Assembly (NCBI GenBank): GCA_003254925.1 | Contig: QANZ01014773.1 | Location: forward strand, 62,001-126,000 | Origin: Chamaecrista fasciculata | Lineage: Eukaryota > Streptophyta > Magnoliopsida > Fabales > Fabaceae | Reading direction: 5' to 3' | DNA length: 64,000 nucleotides | Shown here: in pieces, positions 1 to 10,447 of the stretch | Numbering within the stretch: the first letter of the stretch is position 1 | Layout of the letters: each line of letters begins with the position of its first letter | The notes under the pieces: model-generated | The model's database searches: none | What the model saw: only the letters and a program-made list of their open reading frames with translations | What the model was told of the DNA's origin: nothing | Position numbers and translations under genes: made by a program

Positions 1-238
1 GGTTTTTTTTATATATTTTAGAATATCTTTGTAACAAGTTGGGCAATGATTAATATCTTTTCTCCAACTTGAGGGGGAGTGGTAAGGATTATGAATATAG
101 TTAGGATGCCTAATATTAAGGGGTTAGTTAGTATCTCTATTTAGTATCTAGTTAATATCTCTATTCGATATCTCTATTTTGTGTATATATAGAGCATTCT
201 TTATTCAATAACATTTAACGGAGTTATCTCAGCTTACA
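1..238 (+). mobile_element. Ty1/copia 3' end and LTR remnant
   Basis: A purine-rich tract (gagggggagtg, 71-81) looks like a copia polypurine tract, and LTR-like sequence follows it with a TATA motif at 184-191. The similarity stops about where NB-ARC coding sequence begins (near 240). The internal domain of this element is outside the window. The LTR may supply a promoter to the adjoining pseudogene; that is inference. Confidence 0.55.
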
Positions 239-240
239 AT

Positions 241-1195
241 AATGAAAGAAACTTTTCCCTGATTTCCATTGTGGGCATGGGCGGGTTGGGTAAAACCACT
301 CTTGCCCAGCTTGTTTACAATGATCAAAGGTTGGAAGACGTGTTTGATCTCAAAGCTTGGGTTTGTGTTTCTGATGAATTAATAGATGTTTTGAGGGTAA
401 CGAGAACAATTTTTGAAGCAGTAACAAATTCTAACGATGTCACTAAAGATCTAAACATGCTCCAAATTAAATTGAAGGACAAGTTGAGCCTGAAGAAGTT
501 TGTTCTTGTTTTGGATGATGTGTGGAATGAATCATTGCTCGGTAACGAGAACAATTTTTGAAGCAGTAACAAATTCTATTGATGTCACTAAAGATCTAAA
601 CAGGCTCCAAATTAAATTGAAGGACAAGTTGAGCCAGAAGAAGTTTCTTCTTGTTTTGGATGTCGTGTGAAATGAAGATTATATGCTTTGGGATACTATG
701 CAAACACCTTTTCATCATGGGACTTTTGGAAGCAAAATCCTTGTAACCACTCGCAGTGACATAGTTGCTTCAATGATGTAGTCAGATAAAAGACATTCCT
801 TGAAGATGTTGACCGAAGAAGATAGTTGGAGGGTGTTCAAGAGATTTGCGTTCCATACTAGTGATGTTCCTCATTCATACTTTGACCTAGAAGAAGTTGG
901 TAGAAAAATCTCTGCAAAGTGCAAAGGGTTGCCCTTGGTATTAAAATCAATTGGGAGTTTGTTGTACACAAAATTATCTTCAGAGGAATATAATAGCATT
1001 TTGAAAAGTAAGATATGGAATGAGGAGACTGATACCCTACCCACTTTAAGATTGAGCTATCATCACCTTCCTTCTCATCTTAAGAGATGTTTTGCCTATT
1101 TCTCTGTATACCCCAAAGATTATGAATTTCAGAAGGAACATCTAATTCAGTTGTGGAGAAGCTGGGATGTCACATATATAATTTTTCCTAACTGA
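241..1195 (+). pseudogene. CC-type NB-LRR (CNL) NB-ARC pseudogene
   Basis: This is a fragment of a CNL resistance protein of the RPP13/I2-like kind. Visible motifs in order are P-loop GMGGLGKTT (from about 271), RNBS-A (FDLKAWVCVSD), kinase-2 LVLDDVW, RNBS-B (GSKILVTTRSD), GLPL as GLPLVLKSIGSLL, and RNBS-D CFAYFSVYPKDYEF. The Trp of LDDVW marks the non-TIR class, unlike all other NB-LRRs in this window. It is broken: the coiled-coil N-terminus is missing, a 145-bp tandem duplication shifts the frame after kinase-2, a TGA replaces the kinase-2 Trp in the second copy (near 668), a TAG lies near 780, and homology ends before the MHD motif and LRRs. It starts directly at a copia LTR. Confidence 0.85.
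396..680 (+). repeat. Imperfect tandem duplication of about 140 bp inside the CNL pseudogene
   Basis: The segment starting at 396 is repeated starting at 541, an offset of 145 bp. It covers the stretch from RNBS-A to kinase-2. Because 145 is not a multiple of 3, the second copy is out of frame and inactivates the gene. A handful of substitutions separate the copies. Confidence 0.85.
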
Positions 1196-2596
1196 TATTT
1201 TTAGTAAATCTGGTTTAGGAGAGTGAACCAAGGTTTGTAGGTACTTCTTTCGAGCAATTACCTTCTGATAGAAGGTTAATTCATGATATTGAGAAAATGC
1301 AGAAACCTTGATAAGTCAGATTTTGGCAGACTTTTAGGGGTCATTTTGATGATACTTTGATATTATGTTTGAGGTTTTATCCCCAATTTCTCTAATTTCT
1401 AGTTTTCCTTCTTGATTATGAGATTAATTGGAAATATTATATTTTGTGTTTAACTCTTTATATTTGTTAATATAATGCTGAATTTGGTGTTCATTCTATC
1501 TAACTTGCAGAACAAACTTCAGAAGATTGTCAAGATCCCGTAGAATCAATCCAATGATTGTGAGATAAAAGGAAATTTTTTGTGGGGCACAAGTCTTGCC
1601 CAAGACTCAAGATTCAGCTCCTCGGTTTTGAAGTGTGATTAGAGATTCTGCAATCTTTCCCAAATTGTACCATGGGTAGCTCAAAAATAGGAAAGTTTAG
1701 AAGTAAATTAGGCTTAGGAAATACTACAAATTCTCCCCACCAAAGCTTGTAATGGTATCTCTTCTTCCCCACTCTCTACCTTTATTTCATATTTGTGCTT
1801 CCATGGCCCTGCGTGGCTAAACTTCTCTTCTTGGCTTAGGGTGAGTTTGGATTGGATGTTTCAACACTTGTAAGATCTTGTTCTTATTTGTTTCATCAAT
1901 TTATAATATTTTTCTTTCTCCTACTCTTCTCTTTTTAATTGTTTTCAAGTTGAACATTCAACTAAGGGCTTAGTTGTCTAATTGATTTGTTAACATAACA
2001 CTAGGTGTTCATGTTGATTCGTAATTAATAAGTTCATCATTAAGTAGTAACTAAGATGGTCGTACCATGTTGGGGAGCAAAAAATCTAAACAAGTAATTT
2101 CGTAAATTAATTGTTTAGGGTTAATATCTTTCGGGTCTTAGTTCTATTAATTAGATTGAATTATCGATCGTGTTGGATTCGTCTAGTTAATAAGTGGTTA
2201 AATTGGGTACGTTATCCTTTAATCAACTTTCAAGAAAGAGTGATTTCACCTTGTGATTTCGTTAATCTATTACAATTTGATGAATTAATATTGTGGCATC
2301 GATGATCAAGTGTGAAACTCCATGAAAAACAACCCCAGTCAAGTCGTCAATCAATTGGTAGATCCTTTATTTTTAAGTCATTGAATTTCCTGAGGTCATT
2401 CATAATTCGTTGGTTTTGTTTAAGTTTTGTTCATTACACTTGGGCAAGACTTACGCACTGTATTCTGGTCTTTCAACAGTCTAGCTGCATTACTCTTGGG
2501 AAATACTTATCCTTGTGGGCCGACTTTGTTCTCCCTTGTTTACTACTAATTCATCATTCTAGTGTGCAGATTCAGGTTAAATATTATTGGTGGATT
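1196..2596. other. Non-coding stretch, no gene recognised
   Basis: Intergenic AT-rich DNA between the CNL remnant and the copia remnant. Short open frames at 2111-2305 and 2312-2632 have no ATG start or recognisable motif. It may include the untranslated or LTR part of the following copia element, but no matching second LTR was seen. Confidence 0.5.
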
Positions 2597-4356
2597 CGAC
2601 ACCCATCAAACCTATTTCAGTTTACTTACTAAATGGTTCTACTATCACAGTTTCTGAGGTAAGGAAAGTTAAAATTAATGAAAAATTACTATTAAAAATG
2701 TTCTTTTAAAATTAGCTTTTAAATATAACATCTTATCTATTAAAATGGTTATTTCTGGTGATGCAATTGCTGTTTTTAACTCGTCTTCTTATCCAATACA
2801 GGACTAGAAGACTAAGGAAGTTGTAGCAACTGAGTTTCTTTCAAGAATCTGCACATTCTAGAGCCAACTGTGAATGATTCTTAATTTTGTACTTGGATTT
2901 GAGTTATGGCATAATAGGCTTGGCCATGCTCCATTAAGTGTCATAAAACATAATGATATTGTTTTATCTTCATCCGCTATTGAGGCTTGTACGGTTTAAG
3001 GCAAAGCAACAAAGAGTTAGTTTTCCTAATAAAGCTTCTCATACTACTTCTGATCTCTTTTCCAACTTATACATGATGATTTATGGGGACCATAAAGAAA
3101 GGATCATCTAAATATGGCATCTTATGTTCTTACATTGATAGAAGATTTCTCTATAGAGCTACTTGGGCTTTTCTTATAAAAAATAAAACTGAAGCATTTT
3201 CTGAGTTAAAGAATTTTTTCCATATGGTGCAAACTCAATTTGATGTTAAAGTTAAAATTTTTTGGATTGATAATGGTACTGAGTTTGTCAATAACAATTG
3301 TGCAAATATGGAAGTTGATTTGGGGATAATGCATCAGAAAACTTGTGTTTATACACCACAACAAAACGATGTCATGGAAAAGCATAAGCATCTTCTTAAT
3401 GTTGTAAGAGCCTTAATGTTCCAATCAGGTTTTCCAATTAAATTTTGGGGAGAAAGTATTTTAACTGTAACTTTTAGTATTAATAGAAAAGTCCTTATGA
3501 GGTTCTATATGGTAGACCAGCAAACTATAATAGGTTGAGATCTTTTGGATGTCTTTATTTTGCAACAAATACTCATCCTATAAAAGATAAGTTTTCTCCT
3601 AGATCTTTTAAGTGTGTCTTTGTAGGTTATAGCTCGGGTCAGAAAGCATTCAAATTATTTGATTTTGGAATCAGAAAAAAATGATTATGTCGAGATATAT
3701 TATTTTATATGAAGATCAATTTCATTTCTCTAACACATGTTGAAGTTGATATGCCCATACTACCCATGTCTATTTTGCCTACTGAATTTGATGATGCTAA
3801 ATATGTTAAAATTGGAAAAATGCTACCTCTACTAATGATTTAATTACTACAACTCCTGTAGAAACATATGTAAATGATTCACATTTTATTCAAAAACCTA
3901 CTGATTTTTTTAAATACAAAAATACCTACTGATTTACCAATTCAAGAAGTTGCAACACAACCTTTGTCTACTGATGTATCAATTCAAGAAGTTGCAACAC
4001 AACCTTTGCCTACTTCTACAAGAGTTAGTAATAGATCTAAGAAAATCCCTTCTTGGTTGAAATATTTCGTTATTCATATGACTATGTAGCTTTCATTGAA
4101 AATTTTGACAGGGGTAAAAGAACCACAGTCTTTTAAAGAAGCTAGTCAACACATGGAGTGGCATGAAGCAATGAATAAGGACCGAAAAGCACTTGAGGAC
4201 CTAAAATTAACTAACTTACCACCACGAAAGCAAGCTATTGGTTCAAAGTAAGTATATTATTAAACTAAAAGCAGATGGTACTATTGAGAGGTACAAGCTG
4301 CCCGACTAGTGGCAAAAGGATATAGCCAAATCGAAGGCATAGACTTTGTGGAAATG
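2597..4356 (+). mobile_element. Degenerate Ty1/copia pol remnant
   Basis: Collinear pieces of a copia polyprotein can be read in several frames. They are a protease-to-integrase linker (LLNGSTITVSE near 2630), the GAG-pre-integrase motif WHNRLGHAP (near 2905), an integrase core with IHDDLWGP (about 3070), FWIDNGTEF (about 3260) and YTPQQN (about 3350), and the integrase C-terminus (SFGCLYFATNTHPIKDKFSPRSFKCVFVGYS) after a frameshift near 3490. The start of the reverse transcriptase follows (SFKEAS...W.EAM..ALE; LVAKGYSQIEGIDF, to about 4354). The element is truncated inside the reverse transcriptase and carries many stops and frameshifts. No flanking LTR pair was identified. It cannot be autonomous. 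Confidence 0.85.
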
Positions 4357-5204
4357 TAATGAATATTTTTAAATCAGTATTAATAGTACTATTGAGATGG
4401 TACTATTAACTGACTTACCACCACGAAAGCAAGCTATTGGTTCAAAGTGATGTTTATATGTTCAAAATGTAATGAATATTTTTAAATCAGTTAAGTGGAA
4501 ATTAATAACTCGAGAAACATCACCAAATTAATAATTCAATCCTTAAAAATTTAAAAAATGCTATTTAGTTTTTGAAAAAAAAATTAAATAATATATTTAT
4601 TAGTTTTTTCATGTATTGAAAAGTATGCTATTTGATTTTTTTAAGAATTAACGAGTACAAAATTAATTCTTTCATAAACTAAATTCTGTAGTAATATTTT
4701 AATATTTCTAAAATCAAGTGAATCAATTTAATAATCTTTTAAAGATTAAATTATTATTATTTCTTGCTTCCAATCTAGTTTCTATCTTCCACGATTAATT
4801 CTTGTTCTTATACAATATATATTATATAGTAATATCAAATATGGAGTCCAAACTTAAAGTAGAAGCTAGTGAGCTATATAGTTATGAAAGAACTCGTACA
4901 TATTATTCTTATTGTTGATTTGTTATTCTTATTTTCGTCTAAAATTATATAAACATGAAGAGAAATTAAACTCTGATGGTTTCAGAAGGGACATACTTTA
5001 CAATTTAATCCAAACTGATCGATTATTCAAATAGACATATGATAAATTAATAAGCTACTACGGACTAATTGATATACATTAAATATGCAATATAATATAG
5101 CAAACTGGTCACTATTATTATTAAAAATATGTAATACAAGTAATATATCATACACATAAATATTATTCCATTATCATACTCTAGTGACCTTACACCAAAT
5201 CATG
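4357..5204. other. AT-rich intergenic DNA with short local duplications
   Basis: The end of the copia remnant is partly repeated: 4212-4251 recurs at 4406-4447, and the 23-bp block at 4357 recurs at 4468. The rest is AT-rich and holds no recognisable gene. Confidence 0.5.
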
Positions 5205-5229
5205 TAGGTAAAACATGATCCCACATAAA
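5205..5229 (-). other. 25-bp 3'UTR block identical to the paralogue
   Basis: Read on the minus strand, this block lies 16-40 bases past the stop of the proline-rich gene and is identical over 25 bases to 8421-8445, which lies 25-49 bases past the stop of the paralogous gene. The surrounding 3'UTR sequence is much less conserved. Confidence 0.7.
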
Positions 5230-5244
5230 AGCATACATCACACG

Positions 5245-5436
5245 CTAATAATAACGTGGTGGTGGGGGACCTGGCGGAGGAGGACCGGCCAACCCCGGGG
5301 GAGGCGGTGGCATACCACCTGGACCTGGTGGTGGTGGGCCGGCAAAAGGACCCGGAGGCGGTGGATCGCCAAATGGTCCAGGTGGTCCGGGTGGGCCGGG
5401 TGGTGGTGGTGGATAACCTCCAGGTGGTGGGTACAT
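5245..5436 (-). CDS. Small proline/glycine-rich protein (copy 1)
   Basis: Encodes 63 residues, almost wholly Pro, Gly, Phe and Ala in PPPPG/GPPG runs, ending PPPPRYY. No signal peptide, cysteines or known enzyme domain is visible, so its function is unknown. The start is the ATG at 5436, placed by the shared context TTGAACATC-ATG that also precedes the paralogue at 8181; the codons upstream are not ATG. A TATA box (5526-5537, minus strand) lies about 90 bases upstream. The base composition is much more GC-rich than the surroundings. The paralogue at 8181-8396 is divergent and 2.7 kb away, and shares start context, promoter and 3'UTR. Conservation of regulatory flanks as well as the reading frame argues for a real gene rather than a chance frame. 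Confidence 0.65.
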   Translation of the reverse strand: MYPPPGGYPPPPPGPPGPPGPFGDPPPPGPFAGPPPPGPGGMPPPPPGLAGPPPPGPPPPRYY

Positions 5437-5525
5437 GATGTTCAAATGATGGAGAGAAAAGAGTTGGATAAAATGTTAGCGTTTGTGTTGAAGATAAGTG
5501 TTTGGAGATTGAAGGATAATTGGTT

Positions 5526-5537
5526 TAATTTATAGTG
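5526..5537 (-). promoter_or_regulatory. TATA box of proline-rich copy 1
   Basis: Minus strand reads CACTATAAATTA. The same 12-mer precedes the paralogue at 8086-8097, and a GCTTCTACTTT / ACTTCTACTTT element lies just upstream of both. The paired conservation supports core promoter function. Confidence 0.6.
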
Positions 5538-5987
5538 TGGCAAAGTAGAAGCATCAAATTTTTCTACGGAAAAAAAGAAGCATCTAATTTGAATAATGTG
5601 GTCTACGCGTTTTTGTCTATGTACCATGCTTGTTATTACTCTTTAGATAGGTTGTATGTAGGTAGTCAGTATATATCTGCATGTAATGTTCAAAGTTCAA
5701 ACTCTAAAAATATGTATATTTAGATAGATCAATTTTTATAAAGCAAATTAATTTCTTTTTTATATGATTTAATACATAAAAGTGAATTTTTTTAATTTTA
5801 CTGAATTTAGATATTTTACAATTCATTAGAAAAATATTTAAATTTATATATCAAGATAAAAATTTTCTAAATTTAAATAATTATTTTTTAAAATAGTAAG
5901 ATATTTACAGGCCATATATATCTTATATTATATGGCTCCACCCCTTTCTGGTAGTCCACATTTTAAAACTATAGTACAAAATTAATA

Positions 5988-6099
5988 ATAAAAGAAAAAT
6001 TATTATTTGATCCCTTCTTTTTTACTGAGTTAACGATTTAGTCCCTCATTTATTTTACATACATATTTGCGTGCCCGTTAGGGCACGCAAAGCCTCTAG
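5988..6099 (+). mobile_element. Helitron-like 3' terminus
   Basis: A perfect 8-bp stem hairpin (GCGTGCCC, GTTA loop, GGGCACGC, 6069-6088) is followed 7 bases later by CTAG (6096-6099) and then T. This is the arrangement of a Helitron 3' end (hairpin, CTRR, insertion before T). The preceding 110 bases match the reverse complement of 28388-28500. No helicase gene or TC 5' end was recognised, so it is non-autonomous. Confidence 0.5.
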
Positions 6100-6774
6100 T
6101 ATATATATACGTACGCAACAATTCTTTTCCAGTATATTTAAAGACTTTAGAATCTTGGATTTTTAAAACATTTTATCATAGGAACCATACATCATTCATT
6201 TAATCTGAAATACGAAACCACATTTTTGACTTTGAAAAGAAATGTGAAAGGAACTGTTCTTTTTCTAATATATTTTATTGGGTCTTAAAATAATTTTTCT
6301 TTTTGTGACTTACAACATTAATCTCTCATAATTCTTACAAAATACCCATTCATGGTGACCTCTCTGAACCCATATATAATTCTCAAGGATGGTTTGAGAA
6401 AGAGAGACCCTTATCTCCCTTTACTTGTTTATCTTGTGTATAAACATCTTCTCTAAAAGACTTTAAATTAAGGTCCAATCTAAAATATCAAATTGGGCTA
6501 GGCTTGGTCTCAAGTTCTAACTCTGTGGATGACTCAGCCTAACCTGAGGCACAATTGTTTTTAAAACTTTTTTAGTATATATATATATATATATTTTCCA
6601 TAATCAAATATTATTTTTATTGTGTAAAATATATAAAATATTTATGTATGTATTATAATTTTTATTACTTTCATCACATTAAAAAGTACATAAAATATAA
6701 ATTTAATCTCAATAAAAATGATATTTTTAATTAAAGAATTAAATATTTTTATTAACATAAACTAATAAATAATA
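6100..6774. other. AT-rich intergenic DNA
   Basis: Lies between two oppositely oriented Helitron-like 3' ends. Contains an (AT)n tract near 6570-6595. No gene recognised. Confidence 0.5.
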
Positions 6775-6830
6775 CTAGGGGCTTTGCTTTGCGGGCTTGC
6801 AAATATGCATTTAAAGTTTTAAATAATTAA
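6775..6830 (-). mobile_element. Second Helitron-like 3' terminus
   Basis: On the minus strand a TTTGC...GCAAA hairpin precedes CCTAG-T (CTAG at 6775-6778). Its subterminal sequence (catatttgc) resembles the other copies at 6060 and 28420. The stem is shorter than in the first copy. Confidence 0.35.
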
Positions 6831-8080
6831 AAATATAAAATCATATAAAAAAATAAAAATAGATAATTTTGTTATATTTTTACATTAATAATTTAAAACA
6901 TAAAAAAATATTCATAAAAATATAATTCTTTAGATACATTGAATATTATGCAAGTAGTGGTGCGGGAAGTTATATATTTTTTTTAAAAAAATGAAAAGTT
7001 ATATTTAAAGTGTGAGGGAAGTGGATGGAAAGAGAGAGTAGTGGATGAGAAGTTATTTCTTTCATTTTCTTTAATTTTTAATTGTCTAATTTTGACGGAC
7101 CAGGAGCATCCTCACACATATAATATAGTACAAATATAGATATAGATATAAATATTCTTTTATTAATATGTACAAATTAAAAAGTATACAAAATAAGAAA
7201 ATAGTATAAACTGAATTTAACAAAAGTATTTAAAAAAATAAATTATCACTCAGTTGAATTGGGAAAAAGAAAAACAATCTTATAAAATTGGATTTTTTAT
7301 AGAACATCTTTTAAAGATAAGATATCTCCAACAAAAATAGTAATCATGATTTTTAGAGGAAAATACAAATACGCCTTTCAAGATTTTATTATTATATATA
7401 TTCGTCTTTCACCTTAATATGGTTTTCAAATTTAAACCTTATATTCTTGCTTGTCAGTCCAAGGCACTTGCCTCTTACGATAATTTCCTTTGAATTTTTT
7501 CCCTTAAATATCTAATTGTTTTCCTTCCAAATTCCAATGAATTAGACTTTATGGATTTTCTCCCTGAATGTTTTTCCCCTTTCTGTGCCTTTCAGAGTAA
7601 AATATGTGTTATTTTGTATTTTATAAAACAAAATAAATGTTATGGATTCTATTATCAAACATTCAAACGTATTCAAAATTAAAAAATTCCGAAATATTTA
7701 AATATAAACCATCTATTACGCGGAAAAGAATTTTTGTGTACTTGAAAGGTAATTATAATTATAAAAAGGATACCTCATGCATGGGATAGTATACTCTCCA
7801 AGTTTAGTTCAACTCAAAGTTACAAAAGAAATGTTATTCAAAGACGCAGCCATTTCTGTTCACATTTTAAAACAATGTTTTCTAAGTCTTTGAGTATAGA
7901 AAGACCTCACTGCGCTTTGAAAGTCAAAAATGTGATTTTGTATTTCACATAGAAAAAATATAGTATGGTTTCTATATAATCAAACATCAAACATATACAA
8001 TATAAAAAGACTCTAAAGTCTTTAAATATAACTCATCTATTAGTTAATTAGGACAATATTTAAAGCACAGACTTCTACTT
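6831..8080. other. AT-rich intergenic DNA
   Basis: No gene recognised. Holds a (TATAGA)n-like tract near 7130-7152 and non-coding sequence upstream of the second proline-rich gene. Confidence 0.45.
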
Positions 8081-8085
8081 TATCA

Positions 8086-8097
8086 CTATAAATTACA
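8086..8097 (+). promoter_or_regulatory. TATA box of proline-rich copy 2
   Basis: CACTATAAATTA, identical to the element upstream of copy 1, about 85-95 bases before the ATG at 8181. The leader between them (TTTCAATCTTCAAACAC...) also resembles that of copy 1. Confidence 0.6.
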
Positions 8098-8180
8098 CCA
8101 ATCTTTTCAATCTTCAAACACCAACACTAATATTCATTCCATCCTACACTTTCTCCTCTACATTTGAAGTTTTGAACATC

Positions 8181-8396
8181 ATGTTCCCACCACCTGGAGG
8201 CCCACCACCACCATTCCCTCCTCCACCCCCTTTTGGTCCTTTTGCTCCCCCACCACCCCTAGGTTTGCCGCCACTGCCAGGTCCTCCTCCGCCACTTGGA
8301 TGGCCAGGTCCACCACCACCGCTAGGTCCGGGTGGTCTGCCACCACCGCCATTTGGACCGTATCGTCCTCCTCCACCACCACCACCATATTATTAG
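8181..8396 (+). CDS. Small proline/glycine-rich protein (copy 2)
   Basis: Encodes 71 residues beginning MFPPPGG and ending PPPPYY, rich in PPPPG and PPPPLG units, with neither cysteine nor charged residues beyond a single Arg. It parallels copy 1 (MYPPPGG...PPRYY). The ATG at 8181 is chosen because the context TTTGAACATC-ATG is shared with copy 1. No domain or targeting signal is recognisable, so I assign no function. It lies 2.7 kb from copy 1 in divergent orientation. The two genes look like an inverted duplication that kept promoter, leader and a 25-bp 3'UTR block while the coding repeats diverged. It is followed by an (AT)n tract and a foldback repeat. Confidence 0.65.
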   Translation: MFPPPGGPPPPFPPPPPFGPFAPPPPLGLPPLPGPPPPLGWPGPPPPLGPGGLPPPPFGPYRPPPPPPPYY

Positions 8397-8420
8397 GATG
8401 ATATATATATATATATATTG

Positions 8421-8445
8421 TTTATGTGGGATCATGTTTTACCTA
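8421..8445 (+). other. 25-bp 3'UTR block identical to the paralogue
   Basis: Identical to the reverse complement of 5205-5229. See copy 1. Confidence 0.7.
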
Positions 8446-8472
8446 TGGGATTTAATGTTTCTATAAAAAAAA

Positions 8473-8821
8473 GCCTAAAGTACACTTTCGGTCCTGTAAT
8501 TTTGGTAAAGGTCTCAATTTGGTCCTATAACTTTTTTTGTTGTAATTTTGGTCCCATAACTTTTGAAAACGTCTCACTGTTGGTCCTAAGTTGATTTTCA
8601 TCCATTATCTTTTGTTAAATCTACTTCATCCATATTTTCCACGTCATCATTCATTTCAATATGTCAGATCATCTTTAATGACAAAAAAATGAATGTAAAT
8701 CAGCTTGGGACCAACAATGGGACGTTTTCAGAAGTTATGGGACCAAAATTACAACAAAAAAAGTTGTGGGACCAAATTAAGACCTTTGTCAAAGTTATGG
8801 AACCAAAAGTGTACTTTAGCC
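8473..8821. repeat. Foldback (palindromic) repeat, 'gggaccaaa' family
   Basis: The left half reads aaagtacactttcggtcc...ttggtccc and the right half is its approximate reverse complement ending gtactttagcc. Runs of eight A flank both ends, compatible with a target duplication. No coding capacity; behaves as a foldback MITE. Confidence 0.7.
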
Positions 8822-9835
8822 AAAAAAAACATGATTGAATGTATATGTTAATGTAATAATGTCCATAGGGCATGGCACTTGTATTACAAAATTTTAATAA
8901 TATCGATCTCTAGTTTGTCAAATTACATATTTGGTATATTAATTAGTAGTTTATCCATTTCTGTCTGTAAGAATCATCAGTTTATTTTATTTTCATTTCA
9001 ATGTTTTTGTGTCTCTTCCAAAGGCTTTAATTTAATTTTATGTTTGTACCATTTTAATTTGTACACGAATAAAAATAATGAATTAATAATAAGAATAATA
9101 AATGAATGATGATATAAAATGATGCGAAAAGTGATAAAATGAATGATTGAGAGAAATTGTTGTAGGTGTAATAAATGAAGGATGATATAAAATTCCTAAA
9201 ATGCTTTTTTATGTATATATTTTTTTATGTATATTTGAATGTATATTAAAATAGGTAATAATAGGTATGAAGGGGTATAATAGTAATTAACTGTTGAATA
9301 TAAGAGGCTTTTGTAAATTATAATCAGATCTTTAATTAATATGTAAATAAACGAAGGATGATATAAAATTATTGTAGGTGTAATAAATGAAGGATGATAT
9401 AAAATGACTAAAATATTTATTTTACGCATATTTGAATTTATATTAAAATAGGTAATTATAGATATGAAGGGGTATAATAATAATTAAATTCTAAACATAA
9501 GAGGCTTTTTGTAAATTATAATCAGATCTTTAATTAATATCTAAACAAACGACCGTGATCATTCCTCTTTTCAGATTATAATCTGATTATAATCAGATTA
9601 ATATCTGGTCCAAACAAACACAATACACTCAAAAAATTAAAATGTATATGTTCAAGAAAATAAAATTATAAGGACTAAATTAAAATTTTGAATAAAGTGT
9701 AAGGATCAAATAATTTATTTTTTCTTTATTTTATAAATTTAAGATCCGGTTGTCTTTGTCTACCATTGCAAAGAGATGAATCATAGTCTCACGTAACAAT
9801 GATATAGAATTAAGCTTGATGTAGAAAATAACTTT
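8822..9835. repeat. AT-rich DNA with an imperfect tandem duplication of about 180 bp
   Basis: 9163-9355 is repeated at 9374-9552: both begin gtaggtgtaataaatgaagg and end near taaacaaacga or taaataaacga. Nothing coding is recognised in either copy. Confidence 0.6.
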
Positions 9836-10159
9836 TAGGCTCCGTTTGGTAGCAAATGGCCTATGTAAAGGAAAGGGTTTTACAAGAGAAAAATTGTGAG
9901 GGAAAGGAAAAGTAGTTGAGGGGATGTAAAGTAGGTAAAAATTGAAAGTGTTTGGTATAAAAAAGTAGGGGAGGGAAAGTAAAATAGATATAGAAAAAAA
10001 ATGACAAAAATGCCCTTCCCACAACCACCACCAGACCGCCGCCGCCGCCTACCACCGCTGTCCAAGGTGGCCGACGCCGCCGTACACGGTGGTCGGCTCC
10101 GCCGTCCACGGTGGTCCACGGTGGTCGTCGCCGCCGTCCACGGTGGTCGGCGCCGCCGT
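9836..10159. repeat. GC-rich minisatellite next to an assembly gap
   Basis: After a ggctccgtttggt motif (typical of many plant MITE ends) the sequence becomes extremely GC-rich. From about 10065 it repeats a unit near 21 bp (gccgccgtccacggtggtcg with variants) and runs straight into the gap. Open frames across it are repeat artefacts. Confidence 0.65.
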
Positions 10160-10447
10160 NNNNNNNNNNNNNNNNNNNNNNNNNNNNNNNNNNNNNNNNN
10201 NNNNNNNNNNNNNNNNNNNNNNNNNNNNNNNNNNNNNNNNNNNNNNNNNNNNNNNNNNNNNNNNNNNNNNNNNNNNNNNNNNNNNNNNNNNNNNNNNNNN
10301 NNNNNNNNNNNNNNNNNNNNNNNNNNNNNNNNNNNNNNNNNNNNNNNNNNNNNNNNNNNNNNNNNNNNNNNNNNNNNNNNNNNNNNNNNNNNNNNNNNNN
10401 NNNNNNNNNNNNNNNNNNNNNNNNNNNNNNNNNNNNNNNNNNNNNNN
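10160..10447. other. Assembly gap (288 N)
   Basis: Unsequenced. Because the minisatellite runs into it, the gap probably holds more of the same repeat and its length is uncertain. Confidence 0.95.

Noticed and set aside
5215..5535. Trp/Arg-rich plus-strand frame opposite the proline-rich gene
   Set aside because: Antisense shadow of the proline codons; the minus-strand frame has the conserved promoter and 3'UTR.
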